A stretch of DNA of 57,453 bases from Achromobacter sp. ASV32 (GCF_016428805.1 NZ_JAELTJ010000025.1:1-57453); one strand, 5' to 3'. Counted from the first letter of the stretch, positions 16,449 to 26,223 are shown. The notes: generated by a model not told the origin, from the letters alone. Numbers and translations are program-made.

Positions 16449-17903
16449 TCACGCTCGACGCCATTGCGTCAGGCCGCCCGGCTTGTCATCGAGTTCGATG
16501 CCGGCATCACGCAGCTCGGCGCGGATGCGATCCGCCTCGGCGAAGTTGCGGGCCGCCTTGGCGGCCGAGCGGGCATCGATCAGGGTTTGAATGGCGTCGG
16601 CGCCCAGTTCAGGGCGTGCGCCCTGTTCCATGGCGGCTGCCGAATAGCGGGTGGCCGACTGGAAGTAGGCGGCCGGGTCCTGTTGCAACAGGCCCAGCAG
16701 GCCGGCCAGCGCCTTCAGCTGGCCGGCGCTGCGCGCGCTTTTGGTGCGATTGGCCTCGGACGCCAGCTCGAACAGGGCCGCGATGGCGCCCGAACTGTTG
16801 AAGTCATCGTCCATGGCGGCCTTGAAGGCCTGCGCCTGCGCTTCATTCCAGTCGATGCCCTGGCCATCGGCCGGCACGTTCTGCAGGGCCTGATACAGGC
16901 GGTCCAGCGCATTCTGGGCGTCGACCAGGTTGTCCGGCGTGTAGTTCTGCGGGCTGCGGTAGTGGTTGCGCACGATGAAGAAACGCACCATTTCAGCTTC
17001 ACGCGGGTTGACCCGGTAATCGGCCGCGTCGGCCGCCGGCTCGCCCTGGGCGATGGTCTGGCGGATGGTGCGGAAATTGCCCAGCGACTTGGACATCTTG
17101 TCCGAATCGACCATCAGCGGGCCGCAATGCATCCAGATGTTGGCCAGCACGCCGCCGAAGGCGCCTTCGGTCTGGGCGATCTCGTTTTCGTGGTGCGGGA
17201 ATTTCAGGTCGGGACCGCCGCCGTGGATGTCCAGGGGCAGGCCCAGCAGCGACTTGCTCATGGCCGAGCACTCGATGTGCCAGCCGGGGCGGCCCAGGCC
17301 ATAGGGCGATTCCCACTTGGTGTCGGCGGGTTCCTCGGCCTTGGCCGACTTCCACAGCACGAAATCAAGCGGGTCGCGCTTGGACGAGCCCACGGCCACG
17401 CGTTCGCCGGCGCGCAGGTCGTCCAGCGTCTTGCCGGACAACTTGCCGTAGCCCTCGAAACCGCGCACGGCATAGTTCACGTCGCCGTCGTCGGCCTGGT
17501 AGGCCAGGCCCTTCTGTTCGAGCTTGCCGATGATGTCGAGCATTTCGCCCACGTACTGGGTGGCGCGCGGCTCGCGGTCGGGCGGGGCCACGCCCAGCGC
17601 ACGCTCGTCGGCGTGCATGGCGGCGATGTAGAACTCGGTGACTTCGCCGATGCGACGGTCGGTTTCGACCGCGCGGCGGATGATCTTGTCGTCGATGTCC
17701 GTGATATTGCGCACGTAATCGACGGCCAGGCCGCTGGCGCGCAGCCAGCGCTGCACCACGTCGAACGACACCAGCATGCGGGCATGGCCCAGATGGCAGA
17801 AGTCATACACGGTCATGCCACACACGTACATGCGCACCTGACCGGCCTGGGCCGGCTTGAACGGTTCTTTGGTACGCGATAACGTGTTGTAGATTTGCAG
17901 CAT
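16449..17903 (-). CDS. cysS: Cysteinyl-tRNA synthetase
   Basis: The protein has 484 residues. Class I synthetase signatures: HIGH-like CHLGHAR near residue 36 and KMSKS in [11 protein letters not shown]. Zinc-binding residues are provided by YVCGMTVYD, the conserved HIECSAMS segment and the HHENEIAQ segment. The C-terminal anticodon-binding helix is complete ([15 protein letters not shown]). It charges tRNA-Cys in the cytoplasm. It appears to lead a minus-strand run through the glycosylase, accA, tilS and lysC. Confidence 0.96.
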   Translation of the reverse strand: MLQIYNTLSRTKEPFKPAQAGQVRMYVCGMTVYDFCHLGHARMLVSFDVVQRWLRASGLAVDYVRNITDIDDKIIRRAVETDRRIGEVTEFYIAAMHADERALGVAPPDREPRATQYVGEMLDIIGKLEQKGLAYQADDGDVNYAVRGFEGYGKLSGKTLDDLRAGERVAVGSSKRDPLDFVLWKSAKAEEPADTKWESPYGLGRPGWHIECSAMSKSLLGLPLDIHGGGPDLKFPHHENEIAQTEGAFGGVLANIWMHCGPLMVDSDKMSKSLGNFRTIRQTIAQGEPAADAADYRVNPREAEMVRFFIVRNHYRSPQNYTPDNLVDAQNALDRLYQALQNVPADGQGIDWNEAQAQAFKAAMDDDFNSSGAIAALFELASEANRTKSARSAGQLKALAGLLGLLQQDPAAYFQSATRYSAAAMEQGARPELGADAIQTLIDARSAAKAARNFAEADRIRAELRDAGIELDDKPGGLTQWRRA

Positions 17904-18384
17904 GGCGCTTTTGATTTGTCCAAATTTTTTCCGAGGCGGCTACGGAAAACGTTGTGCCCGAAGGACGATACCTTCAAGGCGTGCCGCCAAAGATTGACGT
18001 GCGGGGCCTGCCCTTCGGCCAACCTTCGGCTTGGGCCGGCGGGCTTGCCGGTTCAGGCCGTCCCCAGGCCGGGTTCAGACTGGGTTCAGGCTGGATGCGC
18101 GGCGTGTTGGCTCAGCAGTCTTCCCCGCCCCGATTGCCTGGCTCCGCGCTTTCAGCCCAGTATTCAGCCCCGCTTTCAGCCCCGCTTTCAGCCCCGATTT
18201 CAGCCCCGCTTTCAGCCGGTCTTTCAGCCCTGACCCCACGCCTTTCGCCTGGCTAGGCCCGGCCTTTTTACGCAATGTCGAGCCAAAAACGCAACCGAGG
18301 CTAAAATGGCGGTCGTCAAGTATAGCAAGCGGCCCGGCCGCGCGCGTAAGCGCGGGCCAGCCACGACTTTTAACGGATGCCCAC
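17904..18384. other. Intergenic region between divergent cysS and TPR gene
   Basis: About 480 bp without a convincing gene. It must hold the cysS promoter and the promoter of the TPR-ppiase-lpxH run. The frame leading into the TPR gene is open from 18031, but its translation is low-complexity (FSPA-like repeats) and the real signal peptide begins only at 18385. A 12-bp tandem repeat occupies 18147-18230, preceded by GC-rich GGGTTCAG-like degenerate repeats (about 18060-18100). Confidence 0.5.
18147..18230. repeat. Seven-copy 12-bp tandem repeat
   Basis: Seven consecutive 12-bp units related to CGCTTTCAGCCC start at 18147, 18159, 18171, 18183, 18195, 18207 and 18219; units 1, 3 and 4 are identical and the others differ at 1-3 positions. 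Such an array can change copy number by slippage. Confidence 0.9.
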
Positions 18385-19068
18385 GTGACTATCAAGCCGC
18401 GTTTTTGCGTCACCCTGATCGCTCTGGCCCTGGCCGGCTCGCCGGTCGCCGGCGCTTTCGCCCAATCCATGGCCGGGGGCTCGGGAGAAAACCCGAACGC
18501 CAGCCGGACCACCCTGGATCCCATCCCCCCGGAAGGCGGCTGGGAAGGCCTGGCCAACGTGCTCAAGTCGGTCCAGCCCAGCGTGGACACGCGCTTGCAG
18601 CCGACCGCCTCGCAGATCACCACCTACATCGAACGCCTGCTGAACCGCGGTGAAAACGCGCAAGCGCTCGAAATGATCGAAAAGCGGGAAGCCGAGATCA
18701 AGGACCAGCGCGGCACCGACGTGCAGCTGATGTTCCAGCACGCGCGCGCCCTGGCCGCCCTGGACCGCAAGGCCGAAGCCATCGATCTCTACACCGAGAT
18801 GACGACCCGCTTCCCCGAACTGCCGGAACCTTGGAACAACCTGGCGGCTCTATATGCCAGCCGGGGTGAACTTGAAAAAGCGCAGGATGCCTTGCAAATG
18901 GCCTTGCGCGCCGATCCGGGCTACGCCGCCGCGCGCGCCAACCTGGGCGACCTGCAATTGCTGCAGGCGCTGCGCACCTACAAGCAGGCCGCCAGTGAAG
19001 GCGTGCCGGGCATGCAGGACAAGGCTCGCGAAGTCGAAACCATGCTGAAGGACAAGCAACGCAAATGA
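18385..19068 (+). CDS. Exported tetratricopeptide-repeat protein
   Basis: The protein has 227 residues from the GTG at 18385, chosen because it opens directly into a signal peptide ([17 protein letters not shown], cleavage likely after AFA). The mature part carries TPR helices: [60 protein letters not shown] and [18 protein letters not shown]. It probably acts as a periplasmic scaffold. The stop overlaps the next start (AATGATG), coupling it to the cyclophilin gene; the pair plus lpxH form an operon. The role is unknown, but conserved linkage to a proline isomerase hints at envelope protein folding. Confidence 0.85.
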   Translation: MTIKPRFCVTLIALALAGSPVAGAFAQSMAGGSGENPNASRTTLDPIPPEGGWEGLANVLKSVQPSVDTRLQPTASQITTYIERLLNRGENAQALEMIEKREAEIKDQRGTDVQLMFQHARALAALDRKAEAIDLYTEMTTRFPELPEPWNNLAALYASRGELEKAQDALQMALRADPGYAAARANLGDLQLLQALRTYKQAASEGVPGMQDKAREVETMLKDKQRK

Positions 19069-19712
19069 TGTCTCGCTACTCCCCCCTCCACCTGCTGCGC
19101 CTGACGGCGTGCTCGTTCGCGCTGGCCGCCTTTGCCCCAGCGCTCGTCAGCGCCGCGCCCGCGGCCGCCCCCTCAACCTCCCCTTCTGAAGGCACAAAAT
19201 CCATGAGCACCAATCCCCGCGTCAAGCTTCACACCAACCAAGGCGACATGGTCATCACCCTGGACGCCGCCAAGGCGCCCAAGACCGTTGAAAACTTCCT
19301 GACCTACGTCAAGGAAGGCTTCTACAACGGCACGGTGTTCCATCGCGTGATTGACGGCTTCATGATCCAGGGCGGCGGTTTCGAACCCGGCATGAAGCAA
19401 AAGCAGACCCACGCCCCGATCGAGAACGAGGCCAACAACGGCCTGAAGAACGACAAGTACACCCTGGCGATGGCCCGCACCAGCGACCCGCACTCGGCGA
19501 CCGCCCAGTTCTTCATCAACGTGTCCAACAACGACTTCCTGAACTTCACCGCGCCCACGCCGAACGGCTGGGGCTACGCCGTGTTCGGCAGCGTCACCGA
19601 AGGCACCGACGTGGTCGACAAGATCAAGAACGTCAAGACCGGCAACAAGGGCTTTCACCAGAACGTGCCCAACGAAGACGTGATCATCGAGAAGGCCGAA
19701 GTTCTTGAATAA
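19065..19712 (+). CDS. ppiB: Peptidyl-prolyl cis-trans isomerase (cyclophilin), possible dual start
   Basis: The full frame gives 215 residues: a hydrophobic leader of ~30 residues ([18 protein letters not shown]), a Pro/Ala/Ser linker to residue 46, then a complete PpiB-like cyclophilin beginning [15 protein letters not shown] at 19203. The cyclophilin core includes [38 protein letters not shown] and [13 protein letters not shown]. The internal ATG at 19203 has a GAAGG 10 bp upstream. Initiation at 19065 would export the enzyme; initiation at 19203 would keep it cytoplasmic. The upstream start is coupled to the TPR stop. lpxH starts inside the 3' end (8-bp overlap). Confidence 0.88.
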   Translation: MMSRYSPLHLLRLTACSFALAAFAPALVSAAPAAAPSTSPSEGTKSMSTNPRVKLHTNQGDMVITLDAAKAPKTVENFLTYVKEGFYNGTVFHRVIDGFMIQGGGFEPGMKQKQTHAPIENEANNGLKNDKYTLAMARTSDPHSATAQFFINVSNNDFLNFTAPTPNGWGYAVFGSVTEGTDVVDKIKNVKTGNKGFHQNVPNEDVIIEKAEVLE

Positions 19713-20478
19713 GCTTGCCCTGGCCGGCCCGATCTGGCTGGCGTCCGACCTGCACCTGGGGCCGGCAACGCCGGCCACCTCGGAGGCCTTCCTGGCCTTT
19801 CTGCAGGCCGCTGAAGAAGAAGCCGCCGCCCTGCTCTTGCCGGGCGACATCTTCGACGCCTGGATCGGCGACGACGTGATTCGCGCCGCGCCGCCCTGGC
19901 TTGCCACGGTGCTCAAGGCGCTGCAGGCCACGGCCACGCGCATTCCCGTGTGGCTGGGCCGTGGCAACCGCGACTTCCTGATCGGCCAGGAGCTGGCCGC
20001 CGCGGTCGGCGCCAAGCTGCTGCCCGAACCGGCGCTGCTGCAGACCGACTACGGCAATGTGCTGCTGACCCACGGCGACGAGTTCTGCACCGACGACGCG
20101 GCCTACCAGCAGTTCCGCCAGATGGTTCGCAATCCGCAATGGCAGGCCGAGTTCCTGTCCAAGACCATCCCTGAACGCCTGGCCCTGGCGCAGCAGGCCC
20201 GTGGCGAAAGCCAGGCCGCGAACCAGACCAAGTCCATGGAGATCATGGACGTGAACGCCGGCGCCATCGCGCAGGTGTTTCGCGACACCGGCGTCAGCGT
20301 GCTCGTGCATGGGCATACCCATCGCCCGGCCCGCCACGTGCTGGAAGTCGACGGCACCAAGCGCGAACGCTGGGTGCTGCCCGACTGGGACTGCGACCAC
20401 GTCTCGCCGCCCCGCGGCGGCTGGCTGGTCATCGACCGCGACGGCTTGCAGTTCTACGACCTGGAAACCGGGGAATAG
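19705..20478 (+). CDS. lpxH: UDP-2,3-diacylglucosamine hydrolase
   Basis: The protein has 257 residues with a TTG start overlapping the cyclophilin gene by 8 bp. LpxH cleaves UDP-2,3-diacylglucosamine to lipid X and UMP in lipid A synthesis at the inner membrane. Metallophosphoesterase motifs are in order: [38 protein letters not shown] and [10 protein letters not shown]. The His before GNRD, common in many homologues, is replaced by Gly-Arg here. A terminator follows 37 bp after the stop. Confidence 0.92.
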   Translation: MNKLALAGPIWLASDLHLGPATPATSEAFLAFLQAAEEEAAALLLPGDIFDAWIGDDVIRAAPPWLATVLKALQATATRIPVWLGRGNRDFLIGQELAAAVGAKLLPEPALLQTDYGNVLLTHGDEFCTDDAAYQQFRQMVRNPQWQAEFLSKTIPERLALAQQARGESQAANQTKSMEIMDVNAGAIAQVFRDTGVSVLVHGHTHRPARHVLEVDGTKRERWVLPDWDCDHVSPPRGGWLVIDRDGLQFYDLETGE

Positions 20479-20515
20479 GCCCGGGGCCCGCCCCCGCCTT
20501 GCCTCGCCCCAAACG

Positions 20516-20548
20516 AAAAGGCCCGCGTCACGATGACGCGGGCCTTTT
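20516..20548. terminator. Rho-independent terminator, bidirectional
   Basis: A perfect 15-bp stem (20516-20530 with 20534-20548) and a 3-nt loop, with A-run and T-run flanks, sits between lpxH (+) and uppP (-), which converge. Confidence 0.92.
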
Positions 20549-20580
20549 CCTTTGTGCCGCCCCCTTGCGGGGCAGCAGCC

Positions 20581-21444
20581 TTAACGGGTGAAGATCCAGG
20601 CGGCCACGACGGCGCCGAACACGATGCGGTACCAGGCGAACACACGGTAGGTGTGGTTGGCCACGAAACGCAGCACCGCGCGCACCACCACCATGGCACT
20701 CAGAAAGGCCGCCACGAAGCCCACGGCGATGCCGGACAGGTCGTGCTGGGTCAGCAGATCCATGTTCTTGTACATGTCGTACACGGCCGCGCCCAGCATG
20801 GTGGGCATGGCCAGGAAGAATGAGAACTCGGTGGCCGTCTTACGCTGGATGCCCGCGATCATGCCGCCGATGATGGTGGCGCCCGACCGCGAGGTGCCGG
20901 GAATCATGGCCAGGCACTGGGCCACGCCCACGCCCAGCGCCTGTTTCCAGGTGATCTGTTCCAGCGTGCGCGCCGTGGCGTGCTCGTCCGAAGCGGTGTC
21001 GTCCGCGGCGCCCGGCACGTCGCCCGGGGTGTGGCGGGTACGGCGCTCGACGTACAGCATGATCAGGCCGCCCAGCACCAGCGTCACCACCACCACGCCC
21101 GGGTGATAGAACACCTGCTTGATGGACTTGATGAAGATGGCGCCGATGACGGCGGCCGGCAGGAACGCGATGAGCAGGTTGCGGGTGAAGGCCACCTCGC
21201 TGGGCACGCCGGTCAGGGTGCCACGGATCAGTTGCATCAGGCGGGCCCGGAAGATCCACATCACCGCCAGGATCGACCCCAGCTGGATCACCACTTCGAA
21301 GACCTTGCCCTGGCTGGACTCGAAATTGATCCAGTCGCCGATCAGGATCAGGTGGCCCGTGCTGGACACGGGGATGAACTCGGTCAGGCCTTCGACAATG
21401 CCCAGGATGAAGGCTTTGATCAGGTAGAGCGTGGAGTCAGTCAC
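20581..21444 (-). CDS. uppP: Undecaprenyl-diphosphatase
   Basis: About 287 residues from the GTG at 21444 (TDSTLYLIKAFILG); the frame extends 8 codons to a TTG at 21468, which is less likely. UppP/BacA dephosphorylates undecaprenyl pyrophosphate so the lipid carrier can be reused for cell-wall synthesis, and raised dosage gives bacitracin resistance. Hallmarks: EGLTEFIPVSSTGHL with the catalytic Glu region, and PGTSRSGATIIGGM. Several membrane segments are evident (FLPAAVIGAIF, VVVVTLVLGGLIML, IAVGFVAAFLSAMVVV). The insertion between membrane parts (residues ~145-165, Asp/Ala-rich) is a variable loop. Confidence 0.93.
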   Translation of the reverse strand: MTDSTLYLIKAFILGIVEGLTEFIPVSSTGHLILIGDWINFESSQGKVFEVVIQLGSILAVMWIFRARLMQLIRGTLTGVPSEVAFTRNLLIAFLPAAVIGAIFIKSIKQVFYHPGVVVVTLVLGGLIMLYVERRTRHTPGDVPGAADDTASDEHATARTLEQITWKQALGVGVAQCLAMIPGTSRSGATIIGGMIAGIQRKTATEFSFFLAMPTMLGAAVYDMYKNMDLLTQHDLSGIAVGFVAAFLSAMVVVRAVLRFVANHTYRVFAWYRIVFGAVVAAWIFTR

Positions 21445-21480
21445 GATAGCGGGATTCCAGGTAAACAAGGGCTTGGGGCA

Positions 21481-23064
21481 TTAATCGCTGGTCAGCGAGG
21501 CGTCTTCATCCAGCGGTTCCGGCACGCGCTTTTCGACACGCACCAGCGCGATGCGGCGACCATCCATTTCCACGACTTCAAAGCGGAAATGATCGTGGTG
21601 GATATCGTATTCGCACACGTCGCCCGGCTTGGGCAGGTGGCCAAAGCGCGACAGCAGGTAGCCCGCCAGCGTGGAGAATTCCTGGGCGTCATCGACCAGG
21701 CCTTCGGTTTCGAGTACCTGCTCGACGTGATGCAGGTCGGCCGCGCCGTCGATCTTCCAGGTGTTGGGGCCGTCTGCGACGATGTCGGGCAGTTCGTCTT
21801 CATCGGGGAATTCGCCGGCGATGGCTTCGAAGACGTCGATCGGCGTCACCAGCCCCTCGATGGCGCCGAACTCGTCGGCCACCAGCACCAACTGACCACG
21901 CGAGCGCTTGAGCGTATCCATCAGGCGCAGGATGCCGATGGCCTCGTGGACGATGATCGGATCGCGCAGGCGGTTGCGGCGCACGCGGCCCTCGGTGATC
22001 AGGTCGGCCACCAGGTCCTTGGCGCGGGCAATGCCCAGCACTTCGTCCAGCGAACCGCGGCACACCGGGAAGAAGCTGTGCGGCGCCTCGGTGATCTGGC
22101 GCCGGATGGTTTCCGGATCGTCGTCGATATTGATCCAGGACACGTCCGTGCGCGGCGTCATGATCGAGCGGATGGAACGTTCAGCCAGAGTCAGCACGCC
22201 GCTGACCATATTGCGCTCTTCGACGCCGAACGCCGGCATGGCCGGGCCGTCGGCGCTGGGCAGGTCGGGTTCTTCGGCGGGCGGGCGCTTGCCCAGCATG
22301 CGCAGCACGGCGGACGCGGTGCGTTCGCGCATGGGGCGGCGAGCGTCCAGCTTGAGCAGGTTGCGGCGCGCCACCTGGTTGAGCGCTTCGATGGCCACCG
22401 AGAAGCCGATGGCGGCGTACAGGTAGCCCTTGGGCACCTTGAAGCCGAAGGCCTCGGCCAGCAGCGAAAAACCGATCATCAGCAGAAAGCCCAGGCACAG
22501 CACCACGACCGTGGGGTGGGCGTTGACGAAGCGGGTCAGCGGCTTGGACGCCAGCAGCATGATGCCGATGGCGATGACCACGGCGATCATCATGATGGCC
22601 AGGTGGTCGACCATGCCCACCGCGGTGATGACCGAGTCCAGCGAGAACACGGCATCCAGCACCACGATCTGCGTCACGATGACCCAGAAGCTGGCGTACA
22701 CGCGCGGCCCGGACGAGCCGCCATGCTGGCCGCCTTCCAGGCGCTCGTGCAGCTCCATCGTGCCTTTGAACAGCAGGAAGAAACCGCCGGCCATGAGGAT
22801 CAGGTCGCGCCCCGAGGGCGATAGCGGTCCGACTGAAAACAGGGGGGTGGTCAGGGTGACCAGCCACGACATGACCGACAACAGGCCAAGCCGCATGAAG
22901 AGCGCCAGGCTCAAGCCCAGGATGCGCGCGCGGTCGCGCTGCGACGGCGGCAGCTTGTCCGCCAGGATGGCGATGAAAATGAGGTTATCGATTCCCAGGA
23001 CGATCTCAAGGACGACCAGGGTAAGCAAGCCGACCCACGCAGCGGGGTCCAGCAGCCACTCCAT
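21481..23064 (-). CDS. TerC-family membrane protein with CBS pair and CorC/HlyC domain
   Basis: The protein has 527 residues. The N-terminal ~230 residues form a TerC membrane domain ([19 protein letters not shown] and [18 protein letters not shown] carry the paired acidic residues typical of the family). Then a CBS pair (~295-420: [53 protein letters not shown]) and a C-terminal transporter-associated domain (~435-515). The same fusion is seen in E. coli YoaE and YegH. TerC proteins are linked to metal (manganese) export; the CBS part suggests nucleotide sensing. The exact substrate here is inference. Confidence 0.88.
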   Translation of the reverse strand: MEWLLDPAAWVGLLTLVVLEIVLGIDNLIFIAILADKLPPSQRDRARILGLSLALFMRLGLLSVMSWLVTLTTPLFSVGPLSPSGRDLILMAGGFFLLFKGTMELHERLEGGQHGGSSGPRVYASFWVIVTQIVVLDAVFSLDSVITAVGMVDHLAIMMIAVVIAIGIMLLASKPLTRFVNAHPTVVVLCLGFLLMIGFSLLAEAFGFKVPKGYLYAAIGFSVAIEALNQVARRNLLKLDARRPMRERTASAVLRMLGKRPPAEEPDLPSADGPAMPAFGVEERNMVSGVLTLAERSIRSIMTPRTDVSWINIDDDPETIRRQITEAPHSFFPVCRGSLDEVLGIARAKDLVADLITEGRVRRNRLRDPIIVHEAIGILRLMDTLKRSRGQLVLVADEFGAIEGLVTPIDVFEAIAGEFPDEDELPDIVADGPNTWKIDGAADLHHVEQVLETEGLVDDAQEFSTLAGYLLSRFGHLPKPGDVCEYDIHHDHFRFEVVEMDGRRIALVRVEKRVPEPLDEDASLTSD

Positions 23065-23191
23065 CAGGAGCTCCAGAAGTTACACGACCGGTAATCGTAC
23101 ATGGAAAATCCGTGACACGCCGGTGACACGCCTCGTCCACACGCCCTACGGCCGCGGGTTGCGCGGCGCTGACGCCTGCCGCGGCGCGCAT

Positions 23192-23217
23192 GAAAAAACC
23201 GGCCGCAAGGGGCCGGT
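23192..23217 (-). terminator. Rho-independent terminator of suhB
   Basis: On the minus strand, ACCGGCC and GGCCGGT form a stem with a 6-nt loop followed by TTTTTT. It lies about 90 bp downstream of the suhB stop. Confidence 0.8.
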
Positions 23218-23307
23218 GGGCAGGCCGCGCGCAAGGCGCGGCCGGATCGCGCCGCCGTCTCAGGCAACCGACCGGCGGGCAATGGGCCGCCGGATCGGAC
23301 AGACGGC

Positions 23308-24093
23308 TCAGGCCGCCGGCGCCGGGTTCAGGGCCGACAGCATCTGGGTGAAGATCTTCGGGCTGGCGGCCAGCACGTTGCCGGTGTCCATCCAGCCTTG
23401 CTCGCCGTCGAAGTCGGCGATCAGGCCACCGGCTTCCAGCACCATCAGACTGCCGGCTGCCAGGTCCCAGGGCTTGAGGCCCACGCCGCAGAAGCCATCC
23501 AGGCGGCCGCAGGCCACGTAGGCCAGGTCCAGCACCGTGGCGCCCAGGCGGCGCACGCCCGTGCTGCCTTCGGCCATGTTGCGAAAGCGCGCCGAACCTT
23601 GCTCGGGATCGCCCGAGTTGGGCCAGTGCGCGCCCAGCAGGGCCTCGTGGTAGCGGGTGCGGCCCGAGACGCGCACGCGGCGGTCGTTCAGGAACGTGCC
23701 GCTGCCACGGCTGGCGGTGAACAGTTCATTGCGCGACGGGTCATAGATGACCGCCTGCGTGACCTGGCCGCGCTGGGTCAGCGCGATCGACACGGCGTAG
23801 TTGGGCAGGCCGTGAATGAAGTTGGTGGTGCCGTCCAGGGGATCGATGATCCATTGGAATTCCGCCTGGTCGGGACCTTGCAAGCCGAATTCCTCGCCCA
23901 GGATCGCGTGATCCGGATAAGCGGCGTGCAGCGTCTCGACAATGGACTCCTCGGCGGCGCGATCCACTTCCGTGACATAATCGCGCGGCCCCTTGCGAGC
24001 CACGGTGAGTCGTTCCAAATCCATGCTGGCACGGTTGATAATGGTGCCGGCACGCCGGGCCGCCTTGATGGCGATGTTGAGCATCGGGTGCAT
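23308..24093 (-). CDS. suhB: Inositol-1-monophosphatase family protein
   Basis: The protein has 261 residues from the ATG at 24093 (MHPMLNIAIKAARRAG); an upstream in-frame ATG would overlap the divergent trmJ start and is rejected. Lithium-sensitive phosphatase motifs: GEEFG (metal-binding Glu), WIIDPLDGTTNFIHGLP and KPWDLAAGSLMVLEAGG. SuhB hydrolyses myo-inositol phosphates and in E. coli also joins NusA/NusG in rRNA antitermination. Divergence from trmJ is a common arrangement in beta- and gammaproteobacteria. The intergenic 120 bp must hold both promoters. Confidence 0.92.
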   Translation of the reverse strand: MHPMLNIAIKAARRAGTIINRASMDLERLTVARKGPRDYVTEVDRAAEESIVETLHAAYPDHAILGEEFGLQGPDQAEFQWIIDPLDGTTNFIHGLPNYAVSIALTQRGQVTQAVIYDPSRNELFTASRGSGTFLNDRRVRVSGRTRYHEALLGAHWPNSGDPEQGSARFRNMAEGSTGVRRLGATVLDLAYVACGRLDGFCGVGLKPWDLAAGSLMVLEAGGLIADFDGEQGWMDTGNVLAASPKIFTQMLSALNPAPAA

Positions 24094-24213
24094 AAAATTC
24101 CGTACGTATGCGGTGAACAGGCCGCTAGCCGCCCCCCCGGGCCGGCCGTTGTCCCCATAGGGGAAATCGACCCAAAAAACCAGGAAGGCACTAAGCCAAA
24201 CGTGCCATTTTAA

Positions 24214-25005
24214 ATGACTCAAGCATTTTCACGCGTTCGCTTCATTATGGTGAACCCCAGCCACCCCGGAAACGTCGGTTCGGCGGCCCGTGCAATCAAG
24301 ACGATGGGCTTCTCCGAATTGGTGCTGGTGGGCCCCAAATTCGCCGATGTCACCACCCAGCCGGAAGCCGTGGCGCTGGCCAGCGGCGCCCTGGACGTGC
24401 TGGAGAACGCGCGCATCCACGACACCCTGGAAGAGGCCCTGGCGCCCGTAACGCTGGCGTTCGCCCTGACCGCCCGGGTGCGCGACCTGGGCCCGCCTCC
24501 CTGTGACATCCGCCAGGCGGCCGACCTGGCGCGGGCGCACCTGGCTGACACGACCGAAGGCAGCACCGCCATCGTGCTGGGTACCGAACGCGCCGGGCTG
24601 ACCAATGAACAGATCGGGCTGTGCCACCGTATCTGCCACATCCCGGCCAATCCGGAGTACAGCTCGCTGAACGTGGCCCAGGCCCTGCAACTGGCTGCCT
24701 GGGAACTGCGCTACGCCCTGCTCGTGGATCAAGGCGCCCCGCTGCTGCCGGCCTCGACGGCGCAAGAGCCCGCCCGCGGCGCCCAGCCGGCCTCCGGCGA
24801 AGCCGTGCAGGCCTTTCTGGCCCACTGGGAAGAAGCCTTGGTGGGGGTGCAGTTCCTGGATCCGGCCCATCCCAAGAAGCTGATGCCGCGTATGCGGCAC
24901 CTTTTTTCGCGCGTGGCCCTGACCCGCGACGAAGTCGACATGCTGCGCGGCGTCTGCACCGCGATGCTGGCGACCGCCCGGGGCGAACGCGGTACAAAAA
25001 AATAG
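24214..25005 (+). CDS. trmJ: tRNA (cytidine/uridine-32-2'-O)-methyltransferase
   Basis: The protein has 263 residues. It belongs to the SPOUT (TrmH) superfamily: motif 1 VNPSHPGNVGSAARAIKTMG, motif 2 STAIVLGTERAGLTNEQIGLC, motif 3 NPEYSSLNVAQALQLAAWEL, which together build the knotted SAM site. The C-terminal ~90 residues (VQAFLAHWEEALVGVQFLDP) form the TrmJ helical dimerisation extension. It methylates the ribose at position 32 of several tRNAs in the cytoplasm. A hairpin that terminates the facing gene begins at its stop codon. Confidence 0.93.
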   Translation: MTQAFSRVRFIMVNPSHPGNVGSAARAIKTMGFSELVLVGPKFADVTTQPEAVALASGALDVLENARIHDTLEEALAPVTLAFALTARVRDLGPPPCDIRQAADLARAHLADTTEGSTAIVLGTERAGLTNEQIGLCHRICHIPANPEYSSLNVAQALQLAAWELRYALLVDQGAPLLPASTAQEPARGAQPASGEAVQAFLAHWEEALVGVQFLDPAHPKKLMPRMRHLFSRVALTRDEVDMLRGVCTAMLATARGERGTKK

Positions 25006-25028
25006 GGACGGGCATCCGCCCGTCCCTG
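25003..25028 (-). terminator. Rho-independent terminator of the Bug gene
   Basis: A 10-bp stem AGGGACGGGC/GCCCGTCCCT with a 4-nt loop is followed on the minus strand by TATTTTTTT. It overlaps the 3' end of trmJ and may serve both convergent genes. Confidence 0.85.
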
Positions 25029-25071
25029 CGCATCGGTCGCGGGCGGCACGCCGCCCGCGGCACGAAGCGGG

Positions 25072-26061
25072 TCAGTCGACCGTGGCGCCCGAGGCCTTGA
25101 CCACCGGCGCCCAGCCTTCCACTTCCGACTTGATGAACTGGCCGAATTCGGCCGGCGTGGTCTTCACGCCCACGGCGCCCAGCTTCTCGAAGCTGAGCTG
25201 CACTTCGGGCTTGTCCAGTGCCTTGACCATGGCGGCGTTCAGCTTGTTGACCACTTCCGGCGGCGTGCCGGCCGGGGCAATCAGGCCGAACCACGACGAC
25301 ACGTCGAAGTTGGCGAAACCGGCTTCCTTCATGGTGGGCACGTCCGGCGCGCTCTTGGAGCGTTCGGAGGTGGTCACTGCCAGCGCGCGCAGCTTGCCCG
25401 ACTGCGCGTGCGGCCAGGCCGACGGCATGTTGTCGAACATGAACTGCACCTGGCCGCCGATCAGGTCGGTAATGGCCGGGGCGCTGCCCTTGTAAGGCAC
25501 GTGCAGCACGTCGATGCCGGCCTGCATCTTGAACAGTTCACCGGCCATGTGGATGGACGTGCCGCTGCCCGACGAGGCAAATGCCAGCTTGCCGGGGTTT
25601 TTCTTGGCGTAGTCCACCAGTTCCTGCACCGTCTTGACCGGCACCTGGGGATTGACCACCAGGATGTTGGGCACCTTGGCGCCCAGGGCCACCGGGGTGA
25701 AGTCGCGGGTCAGGTCGAACGTGACGTTCTTGTAGAGCGTCTGGTTGATGGCGCTGGTCACCGCCACGAACAGCAGCGTGTAGCCGTCCGGGGCCGCGCG
25801 CTGGACCTGGTCGGTGGCGATGTTGCTGCCCGCGCCCGGCTTGTTTTCGACCACGAACGACTGACCCAGGGCTTCAGTGAGCTCCTTGGCCATGATCCGG
25901 GCGATGACATCGGTGGTGCCGCCGGCGGAAAAGCCGACCACGATGCGGACAGGTTTGTCGGGGTAGGCGGCCTGGGCAGAACCCATTGCGAAAGCGCTTG
26001 CGGCGGTAGCCAGCAGCGTGGCGGCAATACGCCGCAGACCAGGCTTTTGACCGGTAATCAT
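25072..26061 (-). CDS. Tripartite tricarboxylate transporter substrate-binding protein (Bug/TctC)
   Basis: The protein has 329 residues from the ATG at 26061, with CGGAGA upstream. The signal peptide ends near MGSAQA-AYPDKP. The family pattern is clear: YPDKPVRIVVGFSAGGTTDV, RIMAKELTEALGQSFVVENK, PGAGSNIATDQV, DGYTLLF, and later VPTMKEAGF and WFGLIAPAGTPPEVV. Bug proteins capture organic (di/tri)carboxylates or related solutes in the periplasm; they are hugely expanded in Bordetella/Achromobacter and often lack linked TctA/TctB membrane genes, as here. It is divergent from an IclR regulator that probably controls it. The ligand is unknown. Confidence 0.92.
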   Translation of the reverse strand: MITGQKPGLRRIAATLLATAASAFAMGSAQAAYPDKPVRIVVGFSAGGTTDVIARIMAKELTEALGQSFVVENKPGAGSNIATDQVQRAAPDGYTLLFVAVTSAINQTLYKNVTFDLTRDFTPVALGAKVPNILVVNPQVPVKTVQELVDYAKKNPGKLAFASSGSGTSIHMAGELFKMQAGIDVLHVPYKGSAPAITDLIGGQVQFMFDNMPSAWPHAQSGKLRALAVTTSERSKSAPDVPTMKEAGFANFDVSSWFGLIAPAGTPPEVVNKLNAAMVKALDKPEVQLSFEKLGAVGVKTTPAEFGQFIKSEVEGWAPVVKASGATVD

Positions 26062-26081
26062 AGAGTCTCCGTGCAGGTACT

Positions 26082-26096
26082 GTCCATCTAGTGGAC
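26082..26096. promoter_or_regulatory. Candidate IclR operator, copy 1
   Basis: A 15-bp palindrome GTCCA-TCTAG-TGGAC lies 20 bp upstream of the Bug start codon. Together with a second copy it is suited to an IclR tetramer acting on the divergent promoters. Confidence 0.55.
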
Positions 26097-26154
26097 GATT
26101 TGAATTATTGGATGACGCATTCTGATCTATACACGCGCAGTGCATCAAGGTAGA

Positions 26155-26169
26155 GTCCACGCTACGGAC
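26155..26169. promoter_or_regulatory. Candidate IclR operator, copy 2
   Basis: GTCCA-CGCTA-CGGAC has the same half-site, the same 5-bp spacer and one mismatch relative to copy 1. The centres are 73 bp apart, about seven helical turns. Confidence 0.5.
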
Positions 26170-26223
26170 TATGGTTTTCCCTTGACCGTTCCGCACTAAC
26201 CCCCCAAAAGTTCAGAGAGTTGC

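Noticed and set aside
18147..18230. CRISPR-like array
   Set aside because: Units are 12 bp with no unique spacers and no cas genes; it is a simple tandem repeat.
20980..22824. 614-codon plus-strand open frame
   Set aside because: Antisense shadow of uppP and the TerC/CBS gene; His/Gln/Ala-rich and without family features.
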